Assembly (NCBI GenBank): GCA_943914475.1
Contig: CALUCE010000002.1
Span: 127,685 to 191,684, forward strand
Direction: 5' to 3'
DNA: 64,000 nt
Source of the DNA: an uncultured Anaerococcus sp.
Lineage (GTDB): Bacteria > Bacillota > Clostridia > Tissierellales > Peptoniphilaceae
Shown here: piece after piece, positions 46,169 to 55,185 of the stretch
Layout of the letters: every line of letters begins with the position of its first letter
Numbering within the stretch: position 1 is the first letter of the stretch
Notes under the pieces: model-generated
The model's input: only the letters and a program-made list of their open reading frames with translations
Told to the model about the DNA's origin: nothing
Databases searched by the model: none
Translations under genes and position numbers: made by a program

Positions 46169-47045
46169 TTACAAGCTCCTTTCTAATAAATCCATTATTT
46201 TTTTCCAAAATTTCTTTTGCTTGTTCAAAACTTATATTTTTTATCGCCATTAGGATGGCAGGTTTTACTTGATGGTTGGCATCTTTTAAATATTTGTAAG
46301 ACTGGTCATAGTCTTTGCCACTTACTTCTGAAATTATCTTGGTCGCCCTGTCCACAAGCTTTTCATTGGTCGGCCTTAAATCAACCATAAGATTGTCGTA
46401 GACTTTTCCTAGTTTAATCATGGCAGTGGTAGTTATCATATTTAAAACCATCTTGGTTGCAGTGCCTGCCTTCATCCTAGTTGATCCACTTAAGACTTCT
46501 GCTCCAGTATCGATTTCTATAGGATAATCCACATGTTTGGAAAGAATGGAGTTTTTGTTACAAGTTATGGATCCTGTCTTGGCTCCAAGCTCTCTTGCAT
46601 AGTCCACAGCTCCTATACAGTAGGGAGTTCTCCCGCTTGCCGCTATGCCTATTACAAAATCATTCTTGCTAAGCCCCTCTTCTATGAGGTCATTTTTCCC
46701 TGCATCTTTTGAATCTTCAGCATTTTCTATGGGATGTCTTAGGGCATAGTCCCCTCCTGCTATAAGACCTGTTACAAGCTTGGGGTCTACAGAAAATGTT
46801 GGTACTGTTTCTGATGCATCCAAAACTCCAAGCCTACCACTGGTTCCTGCTCCCAAATAAAATAGGCGGCCACCCTTTCTAAAGACTTCTATAACTTCAT
46901 CTACCAAAGCATTTATCTGGTCCATACTTTGGTAGACCTTGTCTGCTATGGTCCTATCTTCTTCATTTATCAACCTTAAAATTTCCGATGTTTCCATCAA
47001 ATCCAAATTTCTTGTCTTTGGATTTCTACTTTCTGTTGAAGACAA
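46161..47045 (-). CDS. murQ: N-acetylmuramic acid 6-phosphate etherase
   Basis: A 294-residue SIS-domain enzyme that removes D-lactate from MurNAc-6-P to give GlcNAc-6-P. TRNLDLMETSEIL, LGAGTSGRLGVLDASETVPTF, the catalytic-region IENAEDS and GSTRMKAGTATKMVLNM are diagnostic. The start is TTG at 47045, inside the end of mupG, with GAAGGAG upstream. Confidence 0.96.
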   Translation of the reverse strand: MSSTESRNPKTRNLDLMETSEILRLINEEDRTIADKVYQSMDQINALVDEVIEVFRKGGRLFYLGAGTSGRLGVLDASETVPTFSVDPKLVTGLIAGGDYALRHPIENAEDSKDAGKNDLIEEGLSKNDFVIGIAASGRTPYCIGAVDYARELGAKTGSITCNKNSILSKHVDYPIEIDTGAEVLSGSTRMKAGTATKMVLNMITTTAMIKLGKVYDNLMVDLRPTNEKLVDRATKIISEVSGKDYDQSYKYLKDANHQVKPAILMAIKNISFEQAKEILEKNNGFIRKELVND

Positions 47046-48015
47046 TTTTATCAGCTCCTTCTATAAAATCTACTAGGTCTAAATAATCCCTATTAATCTT
47101 CCCAATTACATTTCTATCCTCCAAAATTCCTAAATCAGCTCTGGCTATTTCTACTTCTCCTGCATATCTTCCTGACAAATTATTGCAAACTAATATATCT
47201 CCTCTCTGAATAAAACTTGAAATATCTGGCTTTATATCTTTTTTGATCCTATTATTTCTAATAATATAAGGACTTATATCAGGCCTTACATCCATATGGT
47301 CAAGATCTCTATAGGCTTCTTTCAGGCTTACCGGAAGACTAATTATGTCTTTTTTGGCAAATTCTTTTATAAAAGCTTCGTCCAGACTTTCTACCGTTTC
47401 TGCAGTAAGGCAAATATCTATGTCATTGCTTCTTTTTAAATCTACAAAACTTACATAGGGATTTTGATACCTATGGCCTTCCAAGCTAGGAAGTCCCTTA
47501 AATACAGGTCCTCTTAGGTCTTTGTTTCCTGGAACAAAGGCTGCTGTTTTCATGCCAAAAGATCTTATAAGCTCATTTTGTTTTATGAAAAATTCCCTAC
47601 CAAGTCCAGATAGGTCAAGGGGATAGTAATTGTGCCAGCCTATGATATTTTCCATCCTAACTCCCCCATTCTTTAAAAAGCTTAGTTCCTTTTTGTTAAC
47701 CGTAGAAGCATTAATAGCAAGTCTAGTTTTTTCACTAAGTTCTTTAATTTCTTCCACAGAAAATCCAAAGTCAAGCCTTAATATTAGACCCATGTCTCTA
47801 AGTTCAGGATGTTTTTTTAAAGTCTGGTTATTGATATCTACACAAATATCAAGGTCTAAATCCCTAGCATCTCTGTAAAGGTCCATAAAGAGTTCAAAAA
47901 TTTCATCACTTGCTGGATAATGTAGGGAAGTAAAAAAGATATCATAGTCCCTATATTTTTCTAAGTTTTTAGAGATATTATCCTTGTTTTCAAAGTAAAG
48001 TGAAAAGCCTAGCAT
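47026..48015 (-). CDS. mupG: 6-phospho-N-acetylmuramidase (DUF871 family)
   Basis: A 329-residue DUF871/MupG-type protein, a TIM-barrel hydrolase that cleaves MurNAc-6-P-GlcNAc after PTS import. DIFFTSLHYPASDEIFELF, GWHNYYPLDLSGL and the C-terminal RGDILVCNNLSGRYAGEVEI are characteristic. Overlaps with its neighbours on both sides (7 and 20 bases) show tight coupling. With MurQ it yields GlcNAc and GlcNAc-6-P. Confidence 0.92.
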   Translation of the reverse strand: MLGFSLYFENKDNISKNLEKYRDYDIFFTSLHYPASDEIFELFMDLYRDARDLDLDICVDINNQTLKKHPELRDMGLILRLDFGFSVEEIKELSEKTRLAINASTVNKKELSFLKNGGVRMENIIGWHNYYPLDLSGLGREFFIKQNELIRSFGMKTAAFVPGNKDLRGPVFKGLPSLEGHRYQNPYVSFVDLKRSNDIDICLTAETVESLDEAFIKEFAKKDIISLPVSLKEAYRDLDHMDVRPDISPYIIRNNRIKKDIKPDISSFIQRGDILVCNNLSGRYAGEVEIARADLGILEDRNVIGKINRDYLDLVDFIEGADKIVFNRK

Positions 48016-49970
48016 GATTTTCTCTTCCCTGTTTTCTCAAGTAATGTAGCTGAACCTAGTAGGACCATAGATACAAGGCCACCAGATCCTATACCAGTTT
48101 TTGGATTATCTGATTTGTTAATTTCTTTATTTGTTTTTTCACTATTATCGTCTGTTGTTTCTTGTCCAAGATCATTATTTTCTGCATTTTGATATTTGGC
48201 TGAGATAATATCGTAGGTGTTTTTTATGGATATATAATCGTTTAGCTCGCCTTCGTTTACAAAGTCTTCTCCCTCTCTTAAAAGTCTTTCTTGGCCATCT
48301 TTTAATTCCTTGGCAAGGCCTACAATCATTTGGTCGCTATTTTCTTGTAGGGACTTATATATAAGAGTGCTTACAGCTCCATAGCCCGCTGCCATAGACT
48401 TATCGCCATAAAAGGCATTTGGATCTTTTTTGTTATCAAGCAGTGGAGAATTCTTCTTGTTGGTTAGAAGAACCAAGACTAAGTTTTCTACTGGATCAAT
48501 AACAGTTAAGGTACCTGTCCAGCCTGTATGGCCTATGGTGCTTGAACTAGCAAGGTTTGAAAAGGCCCAGCCATATCTTCCATCAGCCATTCTTCTCCAG
48601 CCCAAACCATAAGAAGGATCACTTTCCTTAGGTCCTATAAATTCATCCTGAGTTTTTTTATCCCAGAATATATAGTCCTTGTACCTGCCATTATTGAGCA
48701 TGATATTGGCAAGTTTAGCAAGCTCTGTGGATGTTGAAAATAGTCCAGCATGGCCACCTACTCCACCCATAGCATAAAAGGCTTTTTCATCATGAACCTG
48801 ACCTTGGATAGTATCTGTCCTTATATTGTTAAATTCAACTGCACCATCTCTAGTATTTCCATTTAGCTCTGTTGCTGCAGCATCAGATTTTGAAAATCCA
48901 TTTTCCAAAGGATTAAAAAGTGTTCTGTGAAGTCCTAAAGGTTTGGCAAAATTGTCATTGAAGTATTGGTCAAGTCTTTGTCCAGTAACCTTTTCTATAA
49001 TAGAACCAAGGAGCATATAGTCCACATCTGAATATATTGTTTTTGAACCTGGCTCGTATTGTAAAGGTGTCTTTAGGATCATCTCTATAGTCTTATCCCT
49101 ATCTTGGGAATATAGGTCATTTTTGCCGTTTTTTATACTGTCATCCTTATCATATTTTTCGTTGTGGTATTGGGGATCTGCTGGAAAACCTGCTTGGTGC
49201 ATAAGTATATCCCTAATCCTTAGGTCATCTTTTCCCTTTATCAAGTCATCTTCCCTATCTTTAAATTCAGGAAAATATTTTGACACCCTATCATCCAAGT
49301 TTATCTTTTTCTCATAAACCAGCTTTTGCAAGGCATAGTTTGTTGCATACATTTTTGTATTGCTTGCCAGGTCAAAGATAGTATTCTTGTCAACAGTATC
49401 TCTTTTTTCTACAGGTATTGGACTTCCATCCTTATAGAAATTATTTTTATAGCCATAGTTATGGTTATAGACTTCCTTGTTATCTCTGATAACTGTGATT
49501 TGACCTCCAGAGAAGTTTTCCTTAACTTCCTCATCTAAGAGAGTTTCAAGTAAATCTGTAGTCTTCTTGTCCAACTTTTTGCTAGGACTTTTTGTCTTTG
49601 TTTCCTTTGCCTTAGACTTAATTTTTACCTTTACATCATCCTTGGCATCCAAAACATCAAAGGTATTTTTACCATCAACAATATTTTCCTTGGCCTCTTC
49701 TTCACTATCTACCTTATTTCCATTGATATAAAAGTCAGCATTTTCTATATTTTCAACAGCAAATTCATCATCAGAATCTTTATCAAAATAGAACTTGTGA
49801 GATGTGTTGGTTATTATAGAATCATCATATTGGTCTATATCAAGTGGCATCTCGTATTCGTAAACATCATCCTCAGTAAAAGTATCATCTTCCACATCTT
49901 CACCAGCTGCTAGCGAATTTACGGGAAGTAAGCACATTAGAGCACTTGCCAAAATTACATATTTTTTCAT
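48009..49970 (-). CDS. Exported serine hydrolase of the beta-lactamase/AmiE-like family with wall-sorting signal
   Basis: About 653 residues. It has a signal peptide (KKYVILASALMCLLPVNSLAAG) and an acidic region up to about 160. A class C beta-lactamase-like domain follows, with SxxK in DLASNTKMYATNY, the Tyr motif in YSDVDYMLLGSII and HTGWTG as the third motif. The C-terminus has NPKTG, a hydrophobic stretch and a basic tail (KRKSC), a sortase signal. In Bacillus the MurNAc operon carries AmiE of this superfamily, an amidase that frees peptide from muropeptides, so that role is likely. The ATG at 49970 has GGGAGGAG. Confidence 0.85.
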   Translation of the reverse strand: MKKYVILASALMCLLPVNSLAAGEDVEDDTFTEDDVYEYEMPLDIDQYDDSIITNTSHKFYFDKDSDDEFAVENIENADFYINGNKVDSEEEAKENIVDGKNTFDVLDAKDDVKVKIKSKAKETKTKSPSKKLDKKTTDLLETLLDEEVKENFSGGQITVIRDNKEVYNHNYGYKNNFYKDGSPIPVEKRDTVDKNTIFDLASNTKMYATNYALQKLVYEKKINLDDRVSKYFPEFKDREDDLIKGKDDLRIRDILMHQAGFPADPQYHNEKYDKDDSIKNGKNDLYSQDRDKTIEMILKTPLQYEPGSKTIYSDVDYMLLGSIIEKVTGQRLDQYFNDNFAKPLGLHRTLFNPLENGFSKSDAAATELNGNTRDGAVEFNNIRTDTIQGQVHDEKAFYAMGGVGGHAGLFSTSTELAKLANIMLNNGRYKDYIFWDKKTQDEFIGPKESDPSYGLGWRRMADGRYGWAFSNLASSSTIGHTGWTGTLTVIDPVENLVLVLLTNKKNSPLLDNKKDPNAFYGDKSMAAGYGAVSTLIYKSLQENSDQMIVGLAKELKDGQERLLREGEDFVNEGELNDYISIKNTYDIISAKYQNAENNDLGQETTDDNSEKTNKEINKSDNPKTGIGSGGLVSMVLLGSATLLEKTGKRKSC

Positions 49971-50000
49971 TTCTCCTCCCTTCATATTTTTATCTTGACC

Positions 50001-50840
50001 TTACTTTAAATCGTTAGTTAAATTTTTGGATAATTTAAGATTAGCAAGAACTTCATCCATATTAGTTGAGATATAGCCATAATAAAGGATATCTGTAATC
50101 ATAAGAGAGCTAAATCTTGATGAAATAGCCCCAAGCCTTATTTCTCTTTCTATCTCAGGAACCAGAAGCAAAATATCACTAAAGTTTGCAAGCTCACTTT
50201 TTTTAGTTTTTGTAATAGAAATGACCTTGGTTTTTTTATAGTTAGCATATTTTGCCGCTGTAATTATTTCCTTGGTCCTTCCTGCATAAGATACACAAAT
50301 AAGAAGATCGTCCTTTTTTATATTTGTAATATTAGTAAGATTAAAGTGGGCATCCCTTTCATAAGTCACATTCTTGCCTGATCTTTGAAGTTTATAGAGA
50401 AAATCCTCACAGACAAGGCCCGAAGATCCAACTCCAGCCAGATAAACTTTGCCAGCTTTATTTATAAGATCTACAGATTTTTCTATATCATCTTCATCAA
50501 ACAAGGCATAGGTTTTTTCAGCTGCAGATAAGACATAGGACTTACTTTTTTTGATAATATCCTTAACTCCATCGCCCTTGGAAATAACTTCATCCTTTAA
50601 ATCTATATCTTCATTATCCATTGACTTAGCTATATCAAGCTTAAAATCGAAAAAGCTTTTATAACCAATCTTCTGAACAAAACGAACAATAGCAGATTGA
50701 GAAGTATCCGTAAGCTCTGCAAGTTTATTGGTATTGCAAGCTAAAACTTCCCCCATATTGTCTAAAACAAATCTTGCTATCTTTTCATCAGATGGTGTAA
50801 AGTCCCTTTTTCGTTGGTCTATTTTTATTTTAAAATCCAT
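50001..50840 (-). CDS. murR: RpiR-family regulator of the MurNAc operon
   Basis: A 279-residue RpiR/MurR protein: N-terminal helix-turn-helix (LAELTDTSQSAIVRFVQKIGYKSFFDFK) and a SIS domain (VYLAGVGSSGLVCEDFLYKLQ, LLICVSYAGRTKEII). MurNAc-6-P is the known effector in the family. It lies within the operon between the esterase and the serine hydrolase genes. Confidence 0.88.
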   Translation of the reverse strand: MDFKIKIDQRKRDFTPSDEKIARFVLDNMGEVLACNTNKLAELTDTSQSAIVRFVQKIGYKSFFDFKLDIAKSMDNEDIDLKDEVISKGDGVKDIIKKSKSYVLSAAEKTYALFDEDDIEKSVDLINKAGKVYLAGVGSSGLVCEDFLYKLQRSGKNVTYERDAHFNLTNITNIKKDDLLICVSYAGRTKEIITAAKYANYKKTKVISITKTKKSELANFSDILLLVPEIEREIRLGAISSRFSSLMITDILYYGYISTNMDEVLANLKLSKNLTNDLK

Positions 50841-50845
50841 AACGC

Positions 50846-51778
50846 TTACTCTTTACTTTCATAAAATGCATCCAAGGTCCATTTGTAAAAATCATCTGCT
50901 ATTGTTTTCCAATAGTCCCAATTATGGTCAAATTCATCAGGATCTATAATAAATTCATTTTTTACGGATGCCTTATCAAGCTCTGAAGCAAATTTCTTCA
51001 CATCTTCAACATCAACAGTCTGATCACCAGATGTTGTCCTAATGTAGAATTCTACATCCTCTGCATTTTCTATATAAGAACTTGGATGAAGACTTTGATA
51101 AAATTCATCTGACCAGGATTTATCTCCCTTAGCAAAAGCATGGTAATTCATTTTTATAGGATTGTCTTCAGGAAGTTTGTACCAAACAGCTGGAGATATC
51201 AAAAGAGCCTTGGAAAAAGTTTGAGGGTACTTTAGGATAAATCTTGCTGCTCCATAGCCACCCATGGATATACCTCCAATAGCCCTCATAGACCTGTCTG
51301 TGTTGGTGTTGTAATAGGAGTCTATAAAAGGAACAAGATCTTTCATCACAGCATCTTCCATTTGCATACCATCGTTTTGATTTATATAAAAGCTATTAAA
51401 TCCATCAGGAAATACTACAAGCATGTCCTTACCAGCTTTCTCAATAATCTCATCCAAAATTTCGACAGAATCAAATCTTTCAAGTAAGTTGGTGTGGTTG
51501 CCACCCAAGCCATGTAGCATATACAAAACAGGATATCCACCTTCTTTGTTTTCATCATAGTCCTTAGGTAGATATATGGTGTAGTTCCAATCAAGCTTCA
51601 AGTTTTCGGAGTAAAGCACATCAGTAACTCTTTGACCTCCTTCTACTTCCTTAGCCTCTTGGACTTCTTCTGTAGATGAGCTTGTAGGATTTTCATCTAC
51701 TGGTTTATTGTTACATCCAGCAAAAATAGATAAAGTCGCCACAAAAACTAAAAGGGCTTTTCTATACTTTTTAAACAT
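50846..51778 (-). CDS. Lipoprotein esterase of the alpha/beta hydrolase (esterase D-like) family
   Basis: A 310-residue protein with a lipoprotein signal: basic start, hydrophobic core and lipobox SIFAGC. After a Ser/Glu-rich linker an esterase domain follows: YTIYLPKDYDENKEGGYPVLYMLHGLGG, the nucleophile elbow GGISMGGYGAARF, and a late DHNWDYWKTI that could supply the His. It would act at the outer face of the membrane. As the first gene of a MurNAc operon it may remove O-acetyl groups from peptidoglycan fragments; this is inferred. AGGAGG precedes the ATG. Confidence 0.85.
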   Translation of the reverse strand: MFKKYRKALLVFVATLSIFAGCNNKPVDENPTSSSTEEVQEAKEVEGGQRVTDVLYSENLKLDWNYTIYLPKDYDENKEGGYPVLYMLHGLGGNHTNLLERFDSVEILDEIIEKAGKDMLVVFPDGFNSFYINQNDGMQMEDAVMKDLVPFIDSYYNTNTDRSMRAIGGISMGGYGAARFILKYPQTFSKALLISPAVWYKLPEDNPIKMNYHAFAKGDKSWSDEFYQSLHPSSYIENAEDVEFYIRTTSGDQTVDVEDVKKFASELDKASVKNEFIIDPDEFDHNWDYWKTIADDFYKWTLDAFYESKE

Positions 51779-52028
51779 TCCTCCTCCTTTCTAATTTATA
51801 TGAAAAGCTTTTCTCTTTATACCTATATACCCATTCGAAATTATTATTCAATTATTTTTTCTTGCTTTTAAATATTTTATTTAACGGCTGATAAGAAAAA
51901 TTTTAATTAGATGATTTTGGAAATTGGAAGATGATAGAATTAAAGTTATTATTTTAAGTATTTAATAGCAAAGAGAGAAATGGTTATTTTACTAGTAATC
52001 TTTATCGTTATAAAATATTTATTTACAC

Positions 52029-52053
52029 AAAAAGACCAGGAAATCTCCTGGTC
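52029..52053 (-). terminator. Terminator after the 110-residue hypothetical gene
   Basis: GACCAGGA and TCCTGGTC (52034-52041 and 52046-52053) form a perfect 8-bp stem with a run of Ts on the minus strand. The gap 51779-52028 is A/T-rich with no gene I can support. Confidence 0.85.
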
Positions 52054-52067
52054 CTTAATAAGTACTT

Positions 52068-52400
52068 TTACATATTTGTTTTATCTTCTAATAGGTAGAA
52101 TAATTGTTCTAGGTTTTTGTTTATTCTGTCGTTTTGCTTAATTAGTAGAAATCTTTGTTCAATTTCTAGTTTTTGTTGTTTGTTCATTTCAATGATTATT
52201 GCTGGTAAGTTTCCTGGAATATTGTCTGTGTCATGAAGTCCTAGCTCTGCTGCTAGTCTTACCATAGATTTTACTTCTGCTAAATCTCTGGGATCGATAT
52301 CACTTAGGTCATATTTTTCTTTTAAGATTTTTTCCGCTTCGTCTACATCAAATTTCTTTTTTTCAACTCTAATTTCTTTGTCGCTTGAGAAAAATCCCAT
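52068..52400 (-). CDS. Small hypothetical cytosolic protein
   Basis: A 110-residue, charged, helical protein (MGFFSSDKEIRVEKKKFDVDE at the start) with no signal peptide or membrane segment. Heptad-like character near the C-terminus (NKQQKLEIEQRFLLIKQNDR) suggests a short coiled coil. I do not recognise it. GGGGG lies upstream of the ATG, and a good terminator follows, so it is probably expressed alone. Confidence 0.7.
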   Translation of the reverse strand: MGFFSSDKEIRVEKKKFDVDEAEKILKEKYDLSDIDPRDLAEVKSMVRLAAELGLHDTDNIPGNLPAIIIEMNKQQKLEIEQRFLLIKQNDRINKNLEQLFYLLEDKTNM

Positions 52401-52510
52401 TTTGTGTCCCCCTTTTTATTTCTTTAATTTAATGATAGCAAAGTTTAAGAATTTATTCCAGTGTTTTTTGTACTTTTTTGTAATATATTAAAATTTATTT
52501 TATTTAACCT

Positions 52511-52945
52511 TTATTCTATAAGCTCATAAAGTAGGTCTCCTCTATAGAAAAGATCAAGTTTAATCTCCTTTATTTTCTCCTTATGAGTAAAAAATCCCCC
52601 AAGACTAAGAGTCATATAGGCATGATATTCATCAATAATATCAATATGATCTTGACTCTTTTTAAATTTTTTCAAGAATTTTTTAAGTCTCATTTTTTCT
52701 CCTGTAAACTTCCCAGGATTGCCACATAAAACTTTTTTGTACTCCATTAGGTATACATAGGAATCTTCTAACGAAATGTCCTTGATTCTAATATTTCCAT
52801 CAACTTGTTTATTTTCCCTAAGATCTACATAACCTGAAGATGTTACTAAAATTAAATCATCTCCATCCATATAGATATCTATTATATTTGCATCGTGTAG
52901 GGAATACTCTCCGTCTTTAATTTCTTGATTTTTGTATGTTTTCAT
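52511..52945 (-). CDS. Hypothetical protein
   Basis: About 144 residues, predicted cytosolic, rich in beta-strand-like alternation at the start (HDANIIDIYMDGDDLILVTS) and a lysine-rich middle (RLKKFLKKFKKSQD). No family recognised. The ATG at 52945 is two bases after the stop of the upstream membrane protein gene. A frame extension to 52966 exists but has no better site. Confidence 0.65.
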   Translation of the reverse strand: MKTYKNQEIKDGEYSLHDANIIDIYMDGDDLILVTSSGYVDLRENKQVDGNIRIKDISLEDSYVYLMEYKKVLCGNPGKFTGEKMRLKKFLKKFKKSQDHIDIIDEYHAYMTLSLGGFFTHKEKIKEIKLDLFYRGDLLYELIE

Positions 52946-52947
52946 TT

Positions 52948-53358
52948 TCACTTTCTTACAAAGCATATTAAACGATTAATTAAAACTTGTACTGCTCCTA
53001 TTATAATCATAATAACAAGGCCTATATTTATTTTTTGCATACCTACAATAAGTGGAAGAATAAGAGCAATTAATTCTATAAGTTCAAGTAGGTAGATGGC
53101 TTTTCTATAAATATCTGCATTTGCCTTAAAAAGTCTTATTAAAAGCAAGATAGTCGAAATTGCTAGTCCTACAAAAAAGATTAGGGGAAAGATATTCCCA
53201 TAGCCTGGGGCAAGGCTTGAGATAAAATTAACCTTTTCTATATGCTCCTTGCCAGGACTTGGCATAAATTTTAGCCAAACAAATTTTTTAAATATAGCCA
53301 AATATAGTGCTATTAGAGAAAGAGATAATTTAAGCTTATTTATATTTATTTTTATCAT
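52948..53358 (-). CDS. Small integral membrane protein
   Basis: A 136-residue protein with about four hydrophobic segments (LSLIALYLAIFKKFVWL, NIFPLIFFVGLAISTILLLI, LLELIELIALILPLIVG, IGLVIMIIIGAVQVLI). No named family recognised. It starts two bases after the DUF488 gene and is followed by the hypothetical gene at 52945, so the three form one operon. Confidence 0.7.
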   Translation of the reverse strand: MIKININKLKLSLSLIALYLAIFKKFVWLKFMPSPGKEHIEKVNFISSLAPGYGNIFPLIFFVGLAISTILLLIRLFKANADIYRKAIYLLELIELIALILPLIVGMQKINIGLVIMIIIGAVQVLINRLICFVRK

Positions 53359-53360
53359 AC

Positions 53361-53729
53361 TTATCCTATATTCTCTTCAATCCAATCTTTTAAGATAACA
53401 ACGTGGTTGATCTTTTCATCCTTGGCACCATAAAGTAAAATCAAATCATCCTTTTCTAAAACGTCCTTAACCTTGTCCAAAAAGTCGTCTTTGGCTGGAT
53501 TAGAGTCTAGTTCTTTTAGATATTTTTTCTTAAATTCATCAAATCTTTCTTCTTTATGGTCAAACCATTTACGTAATTCTGTAGATGGTGTTATTTCCTT
53601 GGCCCAATAAAAAGGTTCTAGCTTCTTTTTGGCCACTCCTCTAGGCCAAACCTTGTCTACCAGATATCTTTCTCCCTTAAGGTCTTCATCCATCTCGTAA
53701 ACTCTCATCAATTTTATTTTGCCCTTCAT
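53361..53729 (-). CDS. DUF488 family protein
   Basis: A 122-residue DUF488/YeaO-type protein with the family pattern YLVDKVWPRGVAKKKLEPFYWAKEI near residue 22, LRKWFDHKEERFDEFKKKY in the middle and LILLYGAKDEKINHVVIL near the end. The function is not established. GGAAG precedes the ATG. Confidence 0.85.
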   Translation of the reverse strand: MKGKIKLMRVYEMDEDLKGERYLVDKVWPRGVAKKKLEPFYWAKEITPSTELRKWFDHKEERFDEFKKKYLKELDSNPAKDDFLDKVKDVLEKDDLILLYGAKDEKINHVVILKDWIEENIG

Positions 53730-53794
53730 ATAAACTTCCTTTCTAAAGATTCTCTCTTTATATTCTTTCCCAATTTTTCCTTTATTAATAATAT

Positions 53795-53888
53795 AAAAAA
53801 GACACAGCCTCCTTTATGGATAGCTGTGCCAAGGGCGATGCCTGTATTATCTATGGTAGAAATAAAACTAATAATCTAACTTTCTACC
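53795..53888 (-). other. Structured intergenic stretch ending in a terminator
   Basis: In the 339-base gap before the DUF488 gene, the minus strand carries GGTAGAAA/TTTCTACC (53855-53888, perfect 8-bp stem). Then comes a terminator-like hairpin (53801-53830) with six Ts. It lies about 240 bases after the nearest upstream stop, so it may end a long 3' untranslated region or a small RNA. No protein frame is convincing here. Confidence 0.5.
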
Positions 53889-54068
53889 TTGCAAAGATAT
53901 ACATATTTCTTATTTAAATAATAAGATATTGGGTTTTATTCCACCTATATAATAACATTTTCATATGCTTTTTACAATCTTTTTTCTAGATAATTTATGA
54001 TGTAAGTATATTAGCTTTATAGCTTTTTATTATATAGCGTCTTTCAATTAATCTTTAAATATTTATAA

Positions 54069-54587
54069 TTATAAAATCTCTTCATTTTTTAGCCTAAATT
54101 CATAGAATTCCCTAAGCCAAGCCGGTGTATCTTTTATGGTCGAAGAAAGCTTTTCTAAACTTCTTTTTCCAAGCCTCCTATCTAAAATCGCAAACATCAT
54201 GACTATGGGATTTTCAGACCCAAGACTTATATCAATAGATTGATTCCTATATTGGGCCAAAGCCTCACAAAACTCCTGGTCTGTGTATTCAGCCCTATCT
54301 TTTATAGGATACTCATCCATCAAGTCCCAAAATCCATCCCAGTAATCATTAGCCCCAAAAGGAGGCTTGGTCTTATTTAGCTTATTTTTTATAAAATATG
54401 AATTTACAGTTTCAAAAGAAAATTGTTTGGTAAGCTTACCATCTAGGTAAACCTCAAAAATACAATCTCCATCCATGCCCACATAAGTTGTTGCATTATA
54501 GCGAACTTTTCCTTTTAAGGATGGTGCTAGCATCTCCTTTTCCAAATATTTCCTCATCCCCGACCAGGATCCTTCAATTTTTCCCAT
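54069..54587 (-). CDS. Hypothetical protein, possibly SF0329-type
   Basis: A 172-residue soluble protein (GSWSGMRKYLEKEMLAPSLKGKVRYNATTYVG). The pattern resembles small proteins annotated as SF0329 family, but I cannot confirm this. Its ATG overlaps the GNAT stop by one base (TAATG), so both are translated from one message. Confidence 0.65.
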   Translation of the reverse strand: MGKIEGSWSGMRKYLEKEMLAPSLKGKVRYNATTYVGMDGDCIFEVYLDGKLTKQFSFETVNSYFIKNKLNKTKPPFGANDYWDGFWDLMDEYPIKDRAEYTDQEFCEALAQYRNQSIDISLGSENPIVMMFAILDRRLGKRSLEKLSSTIKDTPAWLREFYEFRLKNEEIL

Positions 54588-55036
54588 TATTTCCTCACCT
54601 GTCTTAAGAATAATTCCATTTCAATTTCATCTTCGTCTCTTTGACCTGTTAAGACAAAGCCATGTTTTTCATAAAGTTTTTTTGCTGGAAGATCTTTGTC
54701 TATGTAACACAGAAGAATTTTATTATATCTGCCATCAGCTTTTATCTTTTCGATTATAAGCTTAAGACCTTCATCTCCATATCCCTTTCCCTGATACCTA
54801 TAATCAATAAAAAATTGGCTTAGTATATAAGCATTTTCTTTTTCATTATCATAGTATAGACATATACCTACGGGATTTTGGCTTTCATAAATAAAAAATG
54901 CCTGGCTCCTATAATTTCTATAAGCATAAGCTCTTGCTAAAATAGCAGCCTTACTTGCAACATAGGATTGCTGATCTTCCTTTACTCTTAAGTCAATGCG
55001 CCAATTATCAGGACTAATAGTTTCTAAAAATAACAA
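54587..55036 (-). CDS. GNAT family N-acetyltransferase
   Basis: A 149-residue GNAT: the acetyl-CoA loop is YRYQGKGYGDEGLKLIIEKI, with the preceding strand AYILSQFFIDY and the late LYEKHGFVLTGQ. The N-terminus (TISPDNWRIDLRV) resembles spermine/spermidine-type acetyltransferases. The start is TTG at 55036 with GGGAGA eight bases upstream. The substrate is unknown. Confidence 0.82.
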   Translation of the reverse strand: MLFLETISPDNWRIDLRVKEDQQSYVASKAAILARAYAYRNYRSQAFFIYESQNPVGICLYYDNEKENAYILSQFFIDYRYQGKGYGDEGLKLIIEKIKADGRYNKILLCYIDKDLPAKKLYEKHGFVLTGQRDEDEIEMELFLRQVRK

Positions 55037-55120
55037 AATTTTCTCCCTTACATAAAACTAATTTAATTTTACTTACTAAGAACTTAATAAGCTATCTTTA
55101 AAATACATTTTAAAACTTTT

Positions 55121-55154
55121 AAAAGAAAAACTCCAGCCCATAAGACTAGAGTTT
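55121..55154 (-). terminator. Terminator downstream of the defence island
   Basis: AAACTC-T-AG pairs with CT-G-GAGTTT on the minus strand and runs into TTTTTCTTTT. It would end transcripts from the Thoeris/restriction genes before the GNAT gene. Confidence 0.7.
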
Positions 55155-55185
55155 CATCAGTTCTAATATAAGACTTTATTAATTC

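Noticed and set aside
51979..52137. Short hydrophobic plus-strand frame after the esterase gene
   Set aside because: It runs through a strong opposite-strand terminator and into the antisense of the 110-residue gene; probably chance.
53815..53923. Short plus-strand frame in the 53.8 kb gap as a type I toxin
   Set aside because: No ribosome binding site and no typical hydrophobic-plus-charged toxin pattern.
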